DNA of 64,000 bases from Sphingopyxis sp. LK2115 (GTDB lineage Bacteria; Pseudomonadota; Alphaproteobacteria; Sphingomonadales; Sphingomonadaceae), in assembly GCF_014595975.1 (NCBI RefSeq), contig NZ_JABWGQ010000056.1, positions 124,001-188,000 of the forward strand, in the 5' to 3' direction. Position numbers and translations under genes: made by a program. This document shows positions 53,464 through 62,238 of the stretch, piece after piece. The notes beneath the pieces were generated by a model. That model had not been told where the DNA came from. It saw only the letters and a program-made list of their open reading frames with translations, and did not search any database. Each line of letters begins with the position of its first letter. The first letter of the stretch is position 1.

Positions 53464-54846
53464 CTATGGGTTCGCGGGCAGGCTGTGGCGCGCGGGAACC
53501 TGTGCCGGTCGCGCCATCAGCGGGCGCCATCCCGCTTCCTGCTCGCGGCGGCGGCAATAGGTCGACAGCCCGATCTCGAGCGCGAGCATCATATAGATGA
53601 ACGGCTGGAACGCGATGCCGACGAACAGCGATCCGACCATATAGATGATATGGCCGTGCTGGAGCGCGGTCGCGAGCGGTGCGATCCATTGTTCCTCGGC
53701 GCGGCGCGTCTTGAGATAGCGGCGCCTGAGCTGCTCCATGCGCGCAAGGCTGATCGCATGGAGGAGCAGCCAGAGCGCCAGCCCCGGATAACCCTGTTCG
53801 CCCAGCATCTCGAAATAGCTCGAATGATAGGCGCGCGAATGTTCCTCATACACCGTTGGTTCGGCGTTCTGCGGTGCGGCGGGGTCGTAATCGCTCGCCG
53901 CCTTTTCGACGCGCACGCGGTTCTGGATATAGGCCTCGAAGCCGCCGCCGAACGGGTTTTCCTTGGCATAATCCCATGTCCACTGCCACACGGCGACGCG
54001 GGTGGAGGCCGACTGGTCGGCGCGGTGGTCGCGGATCGTTTCCATGCGCTCGGTAAAGCTTTGCGGCAGGAACGGGATCGCGGCGATGGCAAGCAGCCCC
54101 GCCCCGGCAATATAAAGGAAGCGGTGCTTGACCGCGCGCAGCGACAGCACCGCGAGCACGGCAAGGCAGACGAGCCCGGTGCGCGCCTGTGTCCCCACGG
54201 GCAGCAACATGCACGCGAAACACAGCGCGAACGCAAAGAGCGAGACGCGCCAGTCGGGCGGAAAGATCGTTCCGTGGCGCCGGTACCACAGGATCAGCGG
54301 GATGATCGCGATACCGACGGTCGACATGATCGACCCTTCATACAGGCCGTAATTTTCGTTGAGCAGCAGCTGGAGCGTGCCATAGCCGCCGCCGCCCGCC
54401 GCGGTCTTGATCCCGCCCGCGATGGCAATGGACGCCGCCGAGAGCAGCATGATGAGCGCGAGCGCCTCGATGCGCAGCCTGGTGCGCAAGGTCAGCGGCA
54501 GGAAGATCGCCCAGAGCAGCGCCTTCCACACCCAGCTCCATTTGTCCGCCGCCTCGACCGGGAAATCGGCCTGGATCGTCGTCAGCCAGCAATAGAGGAG
54601 GATCAGGACGAGCAGGGTCTGCCGCCCCGACCATCGGGCGTCGCGCTTGTCGTCGGCGACGAGCCAGCCGGTGATCGCAAGGCCGAAGACGATCAGCGAA
54701 ACGGGGATCGAATTGATGAGGAAATAGCTGAGCCGCTGCGGCGCGACGATGTCGATGTAGCAGAAACAGAGGATGAACAGGAACGGCCTGCGAAAACCGA
54801 GCCCGATGAAGGCGAACAGGAAGGCGACGAAAAAGAGGTCACGCAT
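53464..54846 (-). CDS. O-antigen ligase-like protein, exosortase A-associated (PEP_O_lig_1 type)
   Basis: A 460-residue membrane protein with about 10-12 spans. The start MRDLFFVAFLFAFIGLGFRRPFL (core: FIGLGFRRPF) and the loop segments YGTLQLLLNENYG, GTQARTGLV, and EEHSRAYHSSYFEMLGEQG (core: SRAYHSSYFEMLGE) match the putative O-glycosylation ligases encoded with exosortase A. It should link or polymerise a surface glycan at the inner membrane. Its ATG overlaps the end of a 54-codon gene. Confidence 0.88.
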   Translation of the reverse strand: MRDLFFVAFLFAFIGLGFRRPFLFILCFCYIDIVAPQRLSYFLINSIPVSLIVFGLAITGWLVADDKRDARWSGRQTLLVLILLYCWLTTIQADFPVEAADKWSWVWKALLWAIFLPLTLRTRLRIEALALIMLLSAASIAIAGGIKTAAGGGGYGTLQLLLNENYGLYEGSIMSTVGIAIIPLILWYRRHGTIFPPDWRVSLFAFALCFACMLLPVGTQARTGLVCLAVLAVLSLRAVKHRFLYIAGAGLLAIAAIPFLPQSFTERMETIRDHRADQSASTRVAVWQWTWDYAKENPFGGGFEAYIQNRVRVEKAASDYDPAAPQNAEPTVYEEHSRAYHSSYFEMLGEQGYPGLALWLLLHAISLARMEQLRRRYLKTRRAEEQWIAPLATALQHGHIIYMVGSLFVGIAFQPFIYMMLALEIGLSTYCRRREQEAGWRPLMARPAQVPARHSLPANP

Positions 54847-55003
54847 CGTTCGGCCCGTCCTGTGCGGCGCGTTCGGCGTCGCGGCGCCGCTGCCACAGCA
54901 TCCGCGGGCTCACCTCGCGGTCGAGATCGTCGCGATAGAGCAGGCGCCACAGCGCGATCGCCATCAGCAGGTGCGTCAGGCCAATGGAAAAATTGTCGAC
55001 CAT
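54839..55003 (-). CDS. 54-residue hypothetical protein of the exosortase-associated locus
   Basis: A short gene starting MVDNFSIGLTHLLMAIALWRLL with one membrane-like helix, then a charged tail (YRDDLDREVSPR and RRRDAERAAQ). Its stop (54839-54841) overlaps the start of the O-ligase gene by 8 bp, which supports real translation and coupling. It is read away from the glycosyltransferase gene. I recognise no family; it may be an accessory membrane protein. Confidence 0.6.
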   Translation of the reverse strand: MVDNFSIGLTHLLMAIALWRLLYRDDLDREVSPRMLWQRRRDAERAAQDGPNDA

Positions 55004-55069
55004 ATCGGATGTCGCCTAGGCTATCGGGGTTGACGCCGCGTTAAGCCTTGTCTGTCAAAGCCCCGCACG

Positions 55070-56275
55070 ATGACCCGCATATTGCATGTTCTCGACCATA
55101 GCCTGCCGACGCACAGCGGCTATACCTTTCGTACCCGCGCGCTGATGAAGGCGCAGGTCGCAAAGGGGTGGGACGTCGCGGGCGTCACCGGCGTCCGGCA
55201 TCCCGATCCTGGCCCTGATGGCGAAACGGTCGACGGATTGACCTTCTATCGCACGCCGCCGATTGCGCCCGCGCGTTCGCCGCTGCGCGAATGGCGCGAG
55301 ATCGGCGCGCTGGCGCGGCGCGTCGAGGCGCTGGCGCGGGACTGGAAACCCGATGTTCTGCATGCCCATTCGCCGGTGCTGGACGGGCTGGCGGCGCTGC
55401 GCATCGGCAAGCGGCTCGGCATTCCGGTCATTTATGAAATCCGCGCCTTCTGGGAGGATGCGTCGGTTGGCAACGGCACGGGACGCGAGGACAGCCTGCG
55501 CTACCGGCTGACCAGAGCGGTCGAAACGCACGCCGTCCGGTCGGCCGATGCGGTCGCGGTGATCTGCGACGGGCTGCGCGGCGACCTGATCGCGCGCGGG
55601 ATCGACCCGGCAAAGATCATTGTGTCGCCGAACGGGGTCGATCTGGACCTGTTCGGCGACCCGCCGCCGCGCGACGATGCGCTCGCCGTCCAACTGGGGA
55701 TCGCGGCCGCGGATGCGGTGATCGGCTATATCGGCAGCTTCTATGATTATGAGGGGATCGACGACCTGATCGCTGCGATGCCCGCGCTCGTCGCCGTGCA
55801 GCCGACGGCGCGGCTGCTGCTTGTCGGCGGCGGACCGATGGAGGCGTCGCTAAAGGCCTGGGCGTCGTCGTCGCCCGCATCGGCGCGGATCCATTTCGTT
55901 GGCCGCGTGCCGCATGGCGAGGTCGAGCGTTATTATTCGCTGATCGACATCCTCGCCTATCCACGCAAGAAAATGCGGCTGACCGACCTGGTGACGCCGC
56001 TGAAACCGCTCGAGGCGATGGCGCAGGGCAAGCTGGTCGCGGCGTCGGATGTCGGCGGACACCGCGAACTGATCGAGGATGGCGCCACGGGCACGCTTTT
56101 CGCGCCCGACGATCCCGCAGCGATTGCAAATGCACTAGGCAAGCTGCTGGAAAATCGCGAGATGTGGCCCGAAAGGCGGCGGACGGCACGTATTTTTGTC
56201 GAAAGCCATCGTAACTGGTCATCAAACATTTTACGTTACGAGCCGGTTTACCAGCGACTGCTGCGCGTCGCCTGA
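55070..56275 (+). CDS. Glycosyltransferase, exosortase A system-associated (TIGR04063-like)
   Basis: A 401-residue GT-B enzyme of family 4. The N-terminal domain starts MTRILHVLDHSLPTHSGYTFRT (core: HVLDHSLPTHSGYTFR), typical of the exosortase-A cluster transferases. Donor-site motifs are VSPNGVDLDLF, GYIGSFYDYEG, and PLKPLEAMAQGKLVAASDVGG (the E-x7-E-like region). It should add a sugar to an exopolysaccharide precursor. It is divergent from the small and ligase genes. The rest of the EPS/exosortase cluster is not in this window. Confidence 0.9.
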   Translation: MTRILHVLDHSLPTHSGYTFRTRALMKAQVAKGWDVAGVTGVRHPDPGPDGETVDGLTFYRTPPIAPARSPLREWREIGALARRVEALARDWKPDVLHAHSPVLDGLAALRIGKRLGIPVIYEIRAFWEDASVGNGTGREDSLRYRLTRAVETHAVRSADAVAVICDGLRGDLIARGIDPAKIIVSPNGVDLDLFGDPPPRDDALAVQLGIAAADAVIGYIGSFYDYEGIDDLIAAMPALVAVQPTARLLLVGGGPMEASLKAWASSSPASARIHFVGRVPHGEVERYYSLIDILAYPRKKMRLTDLVTPLKPLEAMAQGKLVAASDVGGHRELIEDGATGTLFAPDDPAAIANALGKLLENREMWPERRRTARIFVESHRNWSSNILRYEPVYQRLLRVA

Positions 56276-56327
56276 GGCAAAGGGCACGACGCGACGTCGG
56301 CCCGATGGGCCATGGATACGGGACGAT

Positions 56328-57149
56328 ATGGACGAGACGAGCGACGATGGGGCGAAGGGCATGGCGGGCGCGCTGCTGCGCGCGCTCCGGCCCGCGATCC
56401 CCGCGGTGATTGGTGCTGCGGCGCTGACCTTTCTCTTTGCCGCGCTGATGCCCTTTGCCTGGGTCAGCGCGATCAGCTGGAATCTTTATCTCGACCGCCT
56501 TGCGGACCTGTTCGTGCCGCCGATCGGCAATGGCGGGCGCCTTGCGCTCGCCTTTGGCATGGCGGCGGTGGCGGCGCTGATCGCGGGTTTCGTCGCGCTG
56601 CTGATCGACAGACCGGATGCCGCCGGTCTGTCGCGGCTGCGCAATCCGTTCCGTCGGCACGCCGAAGCGAGCGACGATGACGAACCCGTGTTCACGCGCC
56701 GCCGCGCCGACCTCCACCCCGACGATTCGCTGCGCCCCCCGCTCCGCGCGGGGCGCGATCTGCCCGCAGGCGGGCTCGACGGTTTCGAGGCGCCCGTTCT
56801 TCAGGCCGCCGCCGACCCCGCGCGCGACCAGGGCGTCGATATCGCGGCCGACGACGAACTGATTCTCGCCGACCTTGCGACCGAAGAGGATCTTGGCGCC
56901 GATGCGCCCTGGCTCCAGCCCGCCGACATGACCGCTCCGGTCTCCGCGCCCGATCCGGTGGACAAATCGCTCGCCGCGATGGTCGCGCGTTTCGAGGCGG
57001 GCCTCGCGCAGCGCCGACAGGCGGCGGTCGCGCGCGCCGCGATTCCGGGCGCGGACGCGGCGGCTGCCCCCGACGAGCCGGAGATCGACTTTGCGCTCGA
57101 GGCCGCGCTCGGCACCTTGCAGCGGATGACGCGGCAATCGGTCGGTTAG
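56328..57149 (+). CDS. Membrane protein with acidic cytoplasmic tail
   Basis: A 273-residue protein with two membrane spans (about residues 24-48 and 66-90), followed by a long polar, acidic, Ala/Pro-rich tail. The end EIDFALEAALGTLQRMTRQSVG looks conserved. I do not recognise a function. It follows the glycosyltransferase by 52 bp on the same strand, so it could belong to the polysaccharide locus. The ATG at 56328 begins MDETSDDGAKGM. Confidence 0.65.
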   Translation: MDETSDDGAKGMAGALLRALRPAIPAVIGAAALTFLFAALMPFAWVSAISWNLYLDRLADLFVPPIGNGGRLALAFGMAAVAALIAGFVALLIDRPDAAGLSRLRNPFRRHAEASDDDEPVFTRRRADLHPDDSLRPPLRAGRDLPAGGLDGFEAPVLQAAADPARDQGVDIAADDELILADLATEEDLGADAPWLQPADMTAPVSAPDPVDKSLAAMVARFEAGLAQRRQAAVARAAIPGADAAAAPDEPEIDFALEAALGTLQRMTRQSVG

Positions 57150-57246
57150 CGCGGCGCGCATTTGATCTGAACCACGTTCCCGTTCGTGTCTCGACATCGC
57201 TCGACCGAGCGGAATCGGGACGTTGCTGACGCGGCGGGCGACGGCG

Positions 57247-57569
57247 CTAATCCTCCACGGTCAGTATTTCGATGCGCAGCGCGTGCGGATCGCTCGCCCA
57301 CTCCACCGCGACATCGGCGACGATATGGCCGGGCAGCCGCCATTCGAGCGCGCCCAGCCGCTCCTGAAGCGCGCGGCGCAACGGCTCGGCCTCGCCCGCG
57401 GCAAGGGTGCAGGGAAAGAGATGACGCGCGCCGACGAAGCTCGCGCTGGCCCAGGGGCGGAATGTCGATGCGCCGGCGGACAGGCCGATCGGCAGCTCGC
57501 GGATCAGCAGGTGGCGCAGGCGGCGGTGCGGGCAGCCGGGGCGCGGCGGGCGGGCGACCGGGACATCAT
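57247..57569 (-). pseudogene. Conserved small gene with a probable one-base frameshift
   Basis: The C-terminal frame has good coding character: RRLRHLLIRELPIGLSAG, WASASFVGARHLFPC, LPGHIVADVAVEWA and LRIEILTVED up to TAG 57247-57249. It has no ATG, GTG or TTG start. The expected ATG at 57567-57569 overlaps the upstream stop in ATGA, as in other operons here, but its frame (MMSRSPARR) stops at 57504. One added base between about 57515 and 57560 would join them. The type resembles a short hypothetical protein seen in sphingomonads; no function is known. Confidence 0.5.
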
Positions 57570-57787
57570 GCCGCGGCTTCCGTTTCGGCGCATTGGTTCA
57601 CACGCTCGGCACGCCATTTGTTCATAAAATGTTCCACACGGATCTTCAGCCGCGGGCCCGGTTCGCGTCCGCCGCGCAGGTCGCCGACGAGGCGCGGGTC
57701 GCGCACCGCGGCGCGCCCGAAGACCGTCGGCGGCATCCCCGATTCCTTCAGGAAAGCCTCGATCCGTTGCAACAGGCTGCGCTCCAT
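57566..57787 (-). CDS. 73-residue hypothetical protein
   Basis: A small soluble protein (MERSLLQRIEAFLKESGMPP, then FGRAAVRDPRLVGDLRGGREPG) that looks like a short helix-turn-helix: TVFGRAAVRDPRLVGDLRGG matches the recognition region of simple repressors. A GGAGGAC ribosome binding site precedes the ATG. It faces the S24 repressor gene across a 137-bp gap with operator-like inverted repeats, so it could be the repressor's partner or target. Confidence 0.72.
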   Translation of the reverse strand: MERSLLQRIEAFLKESGMPPTVFGRAAVRDPRLVGDLRGGREPGPRLKIRVEHFMNKWRAERVNQCAETEAAA

Positions 57788-57832
57788 ATTGTCCTCCCTG
57801 ATGAAACCCGACGAAAGCGGGTGAGTCGCGTG

Positions 57833-57900
57833 ATAGGATATTTCCTATTTGATGCCGTATTTCCTACTTGTCTAGGAAAAATCCGCTTGCTAGGAAGCAG
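57833..57900. promoter_or_regulatory. Three TAGGAA operator-like sites between divergent genes
   Basis: ATAGGA-TATT-TCCTAT (57833-57848) and TTTCCTA-CTTGTC-TAGGAAA (57860-57879, perfect 7-bp arms) are inverted repeats of one half-site, and a third half-site TAGGAA lies at 57891-57896. They are spaced about one to two helical turns apart in front of the S24 repressor gene. This is the usual layout of cooperative repressor operators. Confidence 0.7.
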
Positions 57901-57924
57901 GCGGAAGGACGGGACCAGACCGCC

Positions 57925-58593
57925 ATGATCGACCCAGTTCACGACCCGCGCGCGGCGCTCGACCGGCTATTGTCGGAAAAGGGCGTCGATTATGCGCGCC
58001 TGTCGCAGGTGATCGGGCGCAACCCCGCCTATATCCAGCAATATATCAAGCGCGGCTCGCCGCGGCGGCTGGCCGAACAGGATCGCGCGCGCATCGCCGC
58101 CTATCTGGGGGTGTCCGAAGCGATGCTGGGTGGACCGGTGGCGCGTGTCGCGACCCCGGCGCGGAGCCGCGGATCGGGAATGATCCTGGTGCCCAAGCTG
58201 GCGATCGGCGCGTCGGCGGGCGCGGGCGCGAGCGTCGATGGCGAGCCGGTCGAGGGCGAGGTCGCCTTTGATCCCAAATGGTTGCGCGACCTGGGCGCCG
58301 ATCCGCGCGCGCTCAGCATCATCCGCGTCGAGGGCGACTCGATGTCGCCGACGCTCGACGATGGCGACGACATTCTGGTCGACGGCAGCGACGCGGCGGC
58401 GCGGCTGCGCGACGGCATCTATGTGCTGCGCATGGACGATGCGCTGATGGTCAAACGCGTCGCGCGCGCGCCGGGGGCGGGGCGCGTGTCGGTGATCAGC
58501 GACAATTCGCATTATCGCAGCTGGGACGATCTGCCGCTATCGGCGATCCGGCTGGTCGGGCGCGTCATATGGACGGGGCGACGGGTGCGATAA
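57925..58593 (+). CDS. S24-family (LexA/CI-like) repressor
   Basis: A 222-residue phage-type repressor. The N-terminal HTH region is RLSQVIGRNPAYIQQYIKRG (residues 26-45). The C-terminal S24 domain shows VEGDSMSPTLDDGDDILVDGS with the catalytic serine in GDSMSPT, and the lysine in DDALMVKRVARAP. The self-cleavage site region (an Ala-Gly or Cys-Gly bond) may be near GASAGAGAS. The ATG at 57925 starts MIDPVHDPRAALD. It probably represses itself and the divergent gene through the adjacent operators, and it may respond to DNA damage. Confidence 0.9.
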   Translation: MIDPVHDPRAALDRLLSEKGVDYARLSQVIGRNPAYIQQYIKRGSPRRLAEQDRARIAAYLGVSEAMLGGPVARVATPARSRGSGMILVPKLAIGASAGAGASVDGEPVEGEVAFDPKWLRDLGADPRALSIIRVEGDSMSPTLDDGDDILVDGSDAAARLRDGIYVLRMDDALMVKRVARAPGAGRVSVISDNSHYRSWDDLPLSAIRLVGRVIWTGRRVR

Positions 58594-58638
58594 GCGGATT
58601 ACATATTAAAAGACGCTCCCCTGACGGAGAGGCGCAAT

Positions 58639-58950
58639 TCAATCTTGATAGGGCGCCGCCATCAGCGCCTCGATTTCATGGTCGAGCACTTCGGCGCGGC
58701 GGCATTGTTCCTCGTCGCCGTCGCGGCATTTCTCGGCCGCCTTGTCGCGCTGGCGTGACAGCTTGCCCATCTGCTCCTCGCGCTTGCGCAGTTCGCGCCC
58801 GCGGTTGCGGTCGGCTTCGTCCTGGCTCGTCGTCGACCAGTCGGCGACCTGGCCGACCGCCTTGACCGGCGCCGTGACGACCGTTTTTACCGCGCTGACG
58901 CAGCCGGCGAGCAGGGGAGCGGCGACCAGGGGCAAAATCAAAGCGCGCAT
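58639..58950 (-). CDS. Small lipoprotein with charged coiled coil
   Basis: A 103-residue lipoprotein. The signal ends in PLLAGCVSAV (lipobox cysteine near residue 17). The mature part is a highly charged helix (QDEADRNRGRELRKREEQMGKLSRQ, core: GRELRKREEQMGKL) that probably forms a coiled coil; two cysteines (EKCRDGDEEQC) follow. I recognise no specific family. It is convergent to the S24 repressor gene. A longer in-frame opening exists but lacks the signal peptide. Confidence 0.75.
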   Translation of the reverse strand: MRALILPLVAAPLLAGCVSAVKTVVTAPVKAVGQVADWSTTSQDEADRNRGRELRKREEQMGKLSRQRDKAAEKCRDGDEEQCRRAEVLDHEIEALMAAPYQD

Positions 58951-59132
58951 CGTCTTTCTCCTCGCGGCCAGCGTCCCTTCGCATAACCGGCGCAATCTGA
59001 ACAGCATATTGCGGCAGAGCGGCATTCGCCGGGGCCGGGGTGTCACATCACTGAAACAAATGGTTAAATTCATGTTTACCATGGCGGCTTAGGACGCGCT
59101 CAGACCCATCGGACGGAGCCTCGCGAGATCCC

Positions 59133-60419
59133 ATGAACGCCATCGCCACCGCCTTGTCGCCAACGTCGGGCCATGCCGCGACGGTCGGGGTCGATGCGCA
59201 TATGTCGGAGGTGATCGACCAGTTCCGTGCCAACCCCGGCCTGCGCACGCTCGCGGTGGTTGATGCATCCGGGCGGCCCGTCGGGGTGATCCGCGAACAA
59301 CGGGTGCGCGATCTGCTCTTCTGTCCCTTCTGGTTTTCGCTGATGCAGAATCCGACGATCGGCGGCTCGATCGCGTCGATGATAGAGGATTGCCCGACCG
59401 CCGATGTCGGATATTCGACGACCGACCTGCTGCGGATCGCGGCGAGGGCGCCCGAAGGGCAGGACCTGATCCTCGTGCAGGGCGGGCGGTTCGTCGAAAC
59501 GCTCGACGGCAGCCAGCTTGCCAGGCTGGCGATGCTGCGCGAGGTCGAGCTGGCGCAGGAGCGCGCGGCGCGTGCGACGCATATCGACGCCGCGGGGCGC
59601 GCTTTCCAGCGCGATATTGCCGCACTGACCGCAAGCCTGTCCGACATGGCGGGACAGGTCGAGGCGGTGGCGGCCGAACTGGCCCACCGTGCGCACCAGA
59701 CGGGGCGCGATGCGGTAACCGTCGCGGGCGCGACGGCGCAGACGCTTGCGGGCCTTCAGGATCTCGGCGATCGCGGCCGCGCGCTTGCGGCGACGATGGC
59801 GCGGATCGTCGAGGACGGCGCGCGCGCCCGCGCGGTGCGCAGCGACGCGCACGACAAGATAAGGCAGGCGAACGAGCGTGCGAGCGCGCTCAAGGCGGCG
59901 AGCCAGTCGATCGAACAGATGCTGGCGCTGATCATCGACATGGCAAGCCGCACCAACATGCTCGCGCTCAACGCGGGGATCGAGGCGGCGCGCGCCGGCG
60001 ACGCGGGCCGCGGCTTCGCCGTCGTCGCCGCCGAAGTGAAAACGCTCGCCAGCCAGACGCGCACCGCCGCCGACGATATTGCGGGCTATGTCGACCATAT
60101 CCGCGACATCGTCGGCCAGGTGTCGGCGGGTTTTGCCGAAGTCGAAAAGGCGATCGACGCGAACAACGGCTTTTCCGATGCAATCGACCGCGCCGTCGAC
60201 GGGCAGAGTGCGACGACGTTGACGATAGCAGCCTATGTCGAACAAGCGGTGTTCGCCGGGCGCGAAATCGACACGCGCGTGCAGGAAATCGGTCGCGGGG
60301 CGAGTGCGGTGGGGGACGGCGCGCAGGCGCTCGGCCAATTGTCGGCGGGGCTTTCGGGCGCGGCGCTGTCGCTCGACCAGCGCGCGCGCACTTTCGTCCA
60401 GGCGGTCGCCGCGGCGTGA
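59133..60419 (+). CDS. Soluble methyl-accepting chemotaxis-type protein with N-terminal CBS-like domain
   Basis: A 428-residue protein without membrane spans. The N-terminal part (residues 20-130: [22 protein letters not shown] and [21 protein letters not shown]) resembles a CBS-pair sensor. A coiled coil and an MCP signalling domain follow, with the hairpin tip at [35 protein letters not shown] (core: [18 protein letters not shown]). It probably signals to a CheA kinase from the cytoplasm. No che gene lies beside it. Confidence 0.88.
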   Translation: MNAIATALSPTSGHAATVGVDAHMSEVIDQFRANPGLRTLAVVDASGRPVGVIREQRVRDLLFCPFWFSLMQNPTIGGSIASMIEDCPTADVGYSTTDLLRIAARAPEGQDLILVQGGRFVETLDGSQLARLAMLREVELAQERAARATHIDAAGRAFQRDIAALTASLSDMAGQVEAVAAELAHRAHQTGRDAVTVAGATAQTLAGLQDLGDRGRALAATMARIVEDGARARAVRSDAHDKIRQANERASALKAASQSIEQMLALIIDMASRTNMLALNAGIEAARAGDAGRGFAVVAAEVKTLASQTRTAADDIAGYVDHIRDIVGQVSAGFAEVEKAIDANNGFSDAIDRAVDGQSATTLTIAAYVEQAVFAGREIDTRVQEIGRGASAVGDGAQALGQLSAGLSGAALSLDQRARTFVQAVAAA

Positions 60420-60518
60420 TTCTGCCGTGCATCGCAAGGGCTTGCCGGGTGGCCCAGCGCTGATAGGATGACCGCGCGCCGGAGGCGTCTGTGGCCGTCG
60501 GCGGGGAGGAGGGTCATC

Positions 60519-61244
60519 ATGACGAATATCCAAAAGGGTCTGGCCGAGTTTATCGGCACATTCTGGCTCGTGTTCGGCGGCTGTGGCAGTGCGGTGCTCG
60601 CCGCGGGGTTCCCCGATGTCGGGATCGGCCTGCTTGGTGTGTCGCTGGCTTTTGGTTTGACGGTTGTCACCATGGCCTATGCGATCGGTCATATTTCGGG
60701 ATGCCACCTCAACCCCGCGGTCACCGTCGGCCTCTGGGCGGGCGGGCGCTTCGCGGCGCGCGACATTCCGCTTTATGTGATTGCACAGTTGCTCGGCGCA
60801 ATCGTCGCGGCCTTTCTGCTCTTCTACATTGCGAGCGGCAGTCCGACCTATGACCTTGCCACCAACGGCCTCGCCGCCAACGGCTTCGGCGACGGGTCGC
60901 CGGGTGGCTATGACATCTGGTCGGCGCTGCTGATCGAGATCGTGCTCACCGCCTTTTTCCTGTGGATCATCATGGGATCGACCGACGGCCGCGCGCCGAC
61001 GGGTTTTGCGCCGATCGCGATCGGCCTGGCGCTGACGCTGATCCACCTCATCTCGATTCCGGTGACCAACACCTCGGTCAATCCGGCGCGCAGCACCGGC
61101 CCGGCGCTTGTCGTTGGTGGCCTCGCGATCCAGCAATTGTGGCTGTTCTGGTTCGCGCCGATCGTCGGCGGCATCGTCGGCGGCATATTGTACCGGACGC
61201 TCGGCGCCGACAGCTTCCCGAAACCGAATATCGAGGGCGAATGA
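60519..61244 (+). CDS. aqpZ: Aquaporin Z
   Basis: A 241-residue inner membrane water channel with six spans and two half-helices. The two NPA motifs are HLNPAVTVG and [10 protein letters not shown]. The aromatic/arginine filter residues are consistent with AqpZ (Arg in NPARS). Further AqpZ-like segments are [17 protein letters not shown] near the start. The ATG at 60519 follows GGAGGAGGG (60505-60513). It stands alone, with a G+C-rich hairpin after it. Confidence 0.95.
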   Translation: MTNIQKGLAEFIGTFWLVFGGCGSAVLAAGFPDVGIGLLGVSLAFGLTVVTMAYAIGHISGCHLNPAVTVGLWAGGRFAARDIPLYVIAQLLGAIVAAFLLFYIASGSPTYDLATNGLAANGFGDGSPGGYDIWSALLIEIVLTAFFLWIIMGSTDGRAPTGFAPIAIGLALTLIHLISIPVTNTSVNPARSTGPALVVGGLAIQQLWLFWFAPIVGGIVGGILYRTLGADSFPKPNIEGE

Positions 61245-61260
61245 TCGTTCCAGGCCAGGC

Positions 61261-61288
61261 GCGTGTCCCCGCCCTTGCGGGGACACGC
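61261..61288. terminator. Bidirectional hairpin between aqpZ and galU
   Basis: A perfect 12-bp stem GCGTGTCCCCGC/GCGGGGACACGC with a 4-nt loop in the gap between two convergent genes. A clear T run is absent, so it may block read-through only partly or depend on Rho. Confidence 0.7.
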
Positions 61289-61314
61289 GGCGCTTTGGAA
61301 ATCGCCAGCCGGTC

Positions 61315-62178
61315 CTATTTCAGTAAGTCGATGGCAAAGGCGCGGACATCGGCGGCGATGTCGGGCCGTGCAAGCGCGACCGCCAGATTGGCCTGAATAT
61401 AGCCTGCCTTCGACCCGCAATCGTAACGGGCGCCGTCAAAGGTCACCGCGTGGAACGGCTGCGACCCGATCATCGTCGCCATCGCATCGGTAAGCTGAAT
61501 CTCGCCGCCCGCGCCCTTTTCCTGACGTTCAAGCACGCGCATGACTTCGGGTTGCAGGATGTAGCGGCCCGAGATGATAAGGTTCGACGGCGCTTCGGCA
61601 ACCGGCGGCTTTTCGACCAGTCCTTTGACTTCGGTGAGCGCGCCGTCGCGCGCGCCCGGCGCGATGACGCCATAGCTCGACACCTGTTCATGCGGCACTT
61701 CGAGCACCGAGATCAGATTGCCGCCGACGCGGGCATATGCGTCGACCATCTGTTTCATGCAGCCGGGCGATCCGTGCATGAACTCGTCGGGCAGGAAGAT
61801 GGCAAAGGGTTCGTCGCCGACGATGTCGCGCGCGCACCAGATGGCGTGGCCAAGCCCCATCGGTTCCTGCTGGCGGACATAGGCGCAGGCGCCGGGGCCA
61901 AGCCGTGTCGGGCCGAGCACCGACAAATCCTTGCCGCGTTCGGACATCGTCTTTTCGAGTTCAAAGGCGATGTCGAAATGATCCTCGATCGCGCTCTTGC
62001 CGCGGCCGGTGACAAAGATCATCTGCTCGATCCCTGCCTCGCGCGCCTCGTCAACCGCATATTGGATGAGCGGCCGGTCGACGACGGGCAGCATCTCCTT
62101 CGGGATCGCCTTGGTCGCGGGCAGGAAGCGGGTGCCGAGGCCGGCGACGGGAAAGACGGCTTTGCGGATCGGTTTCAT
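61315..62178 (-). CDS. galU: UTP-glucose-1-phosphate uridylyltransferase
   Basis: A 287-residue nucleotidyltransferase that makes UDP-glucose for polysaccharide synthesis. The start is KAVFPVAGLGTRFLPATKAIPKEMLPVVD (core: AGLGTRFLPATKAIPKEM, the UTP site). Other conserved parts are FVTGRGKSAIEDHFD, LPDEFMHG and VEKPPVAEAPSNL. It is convergent to aqpZ. Its product feeds surface glycans such as the exosortase-associated polysaccharide. Confidence 0.96.
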   Translation of the reverse strand: MKPIRKAVFPVAGLGTRFLPATKAIPKEMLPVVDRPLIQYAVDEAREAGIEQMIFVTGRGKSAIEDHFDIAFELEKTMSERGKDLSVLGPTRLGPGACAYVRQQEPMGLGHAIWCARDIVGDEPFAIFLPDEFMHGSPGCMKQMVDAYARVGGNLISVLEVPHEQVSSYGVIAPGARDGALTEVKGLVEKPPVAEAPSNLIISGRYILQPEVMRVLERQEKGAGGEIQLTDAMATMIGSQPFHAVTFDGARYDCGSKAGYIQANLAVALARPDIAADVRAFAIDLLK

Positions 62179-62238
62179 GGTTGCCGGACCTAGCGACGAA
62201 CGCCGCGGAGGAAAAGGGGCGGCGGACGGAGCGGGTGC

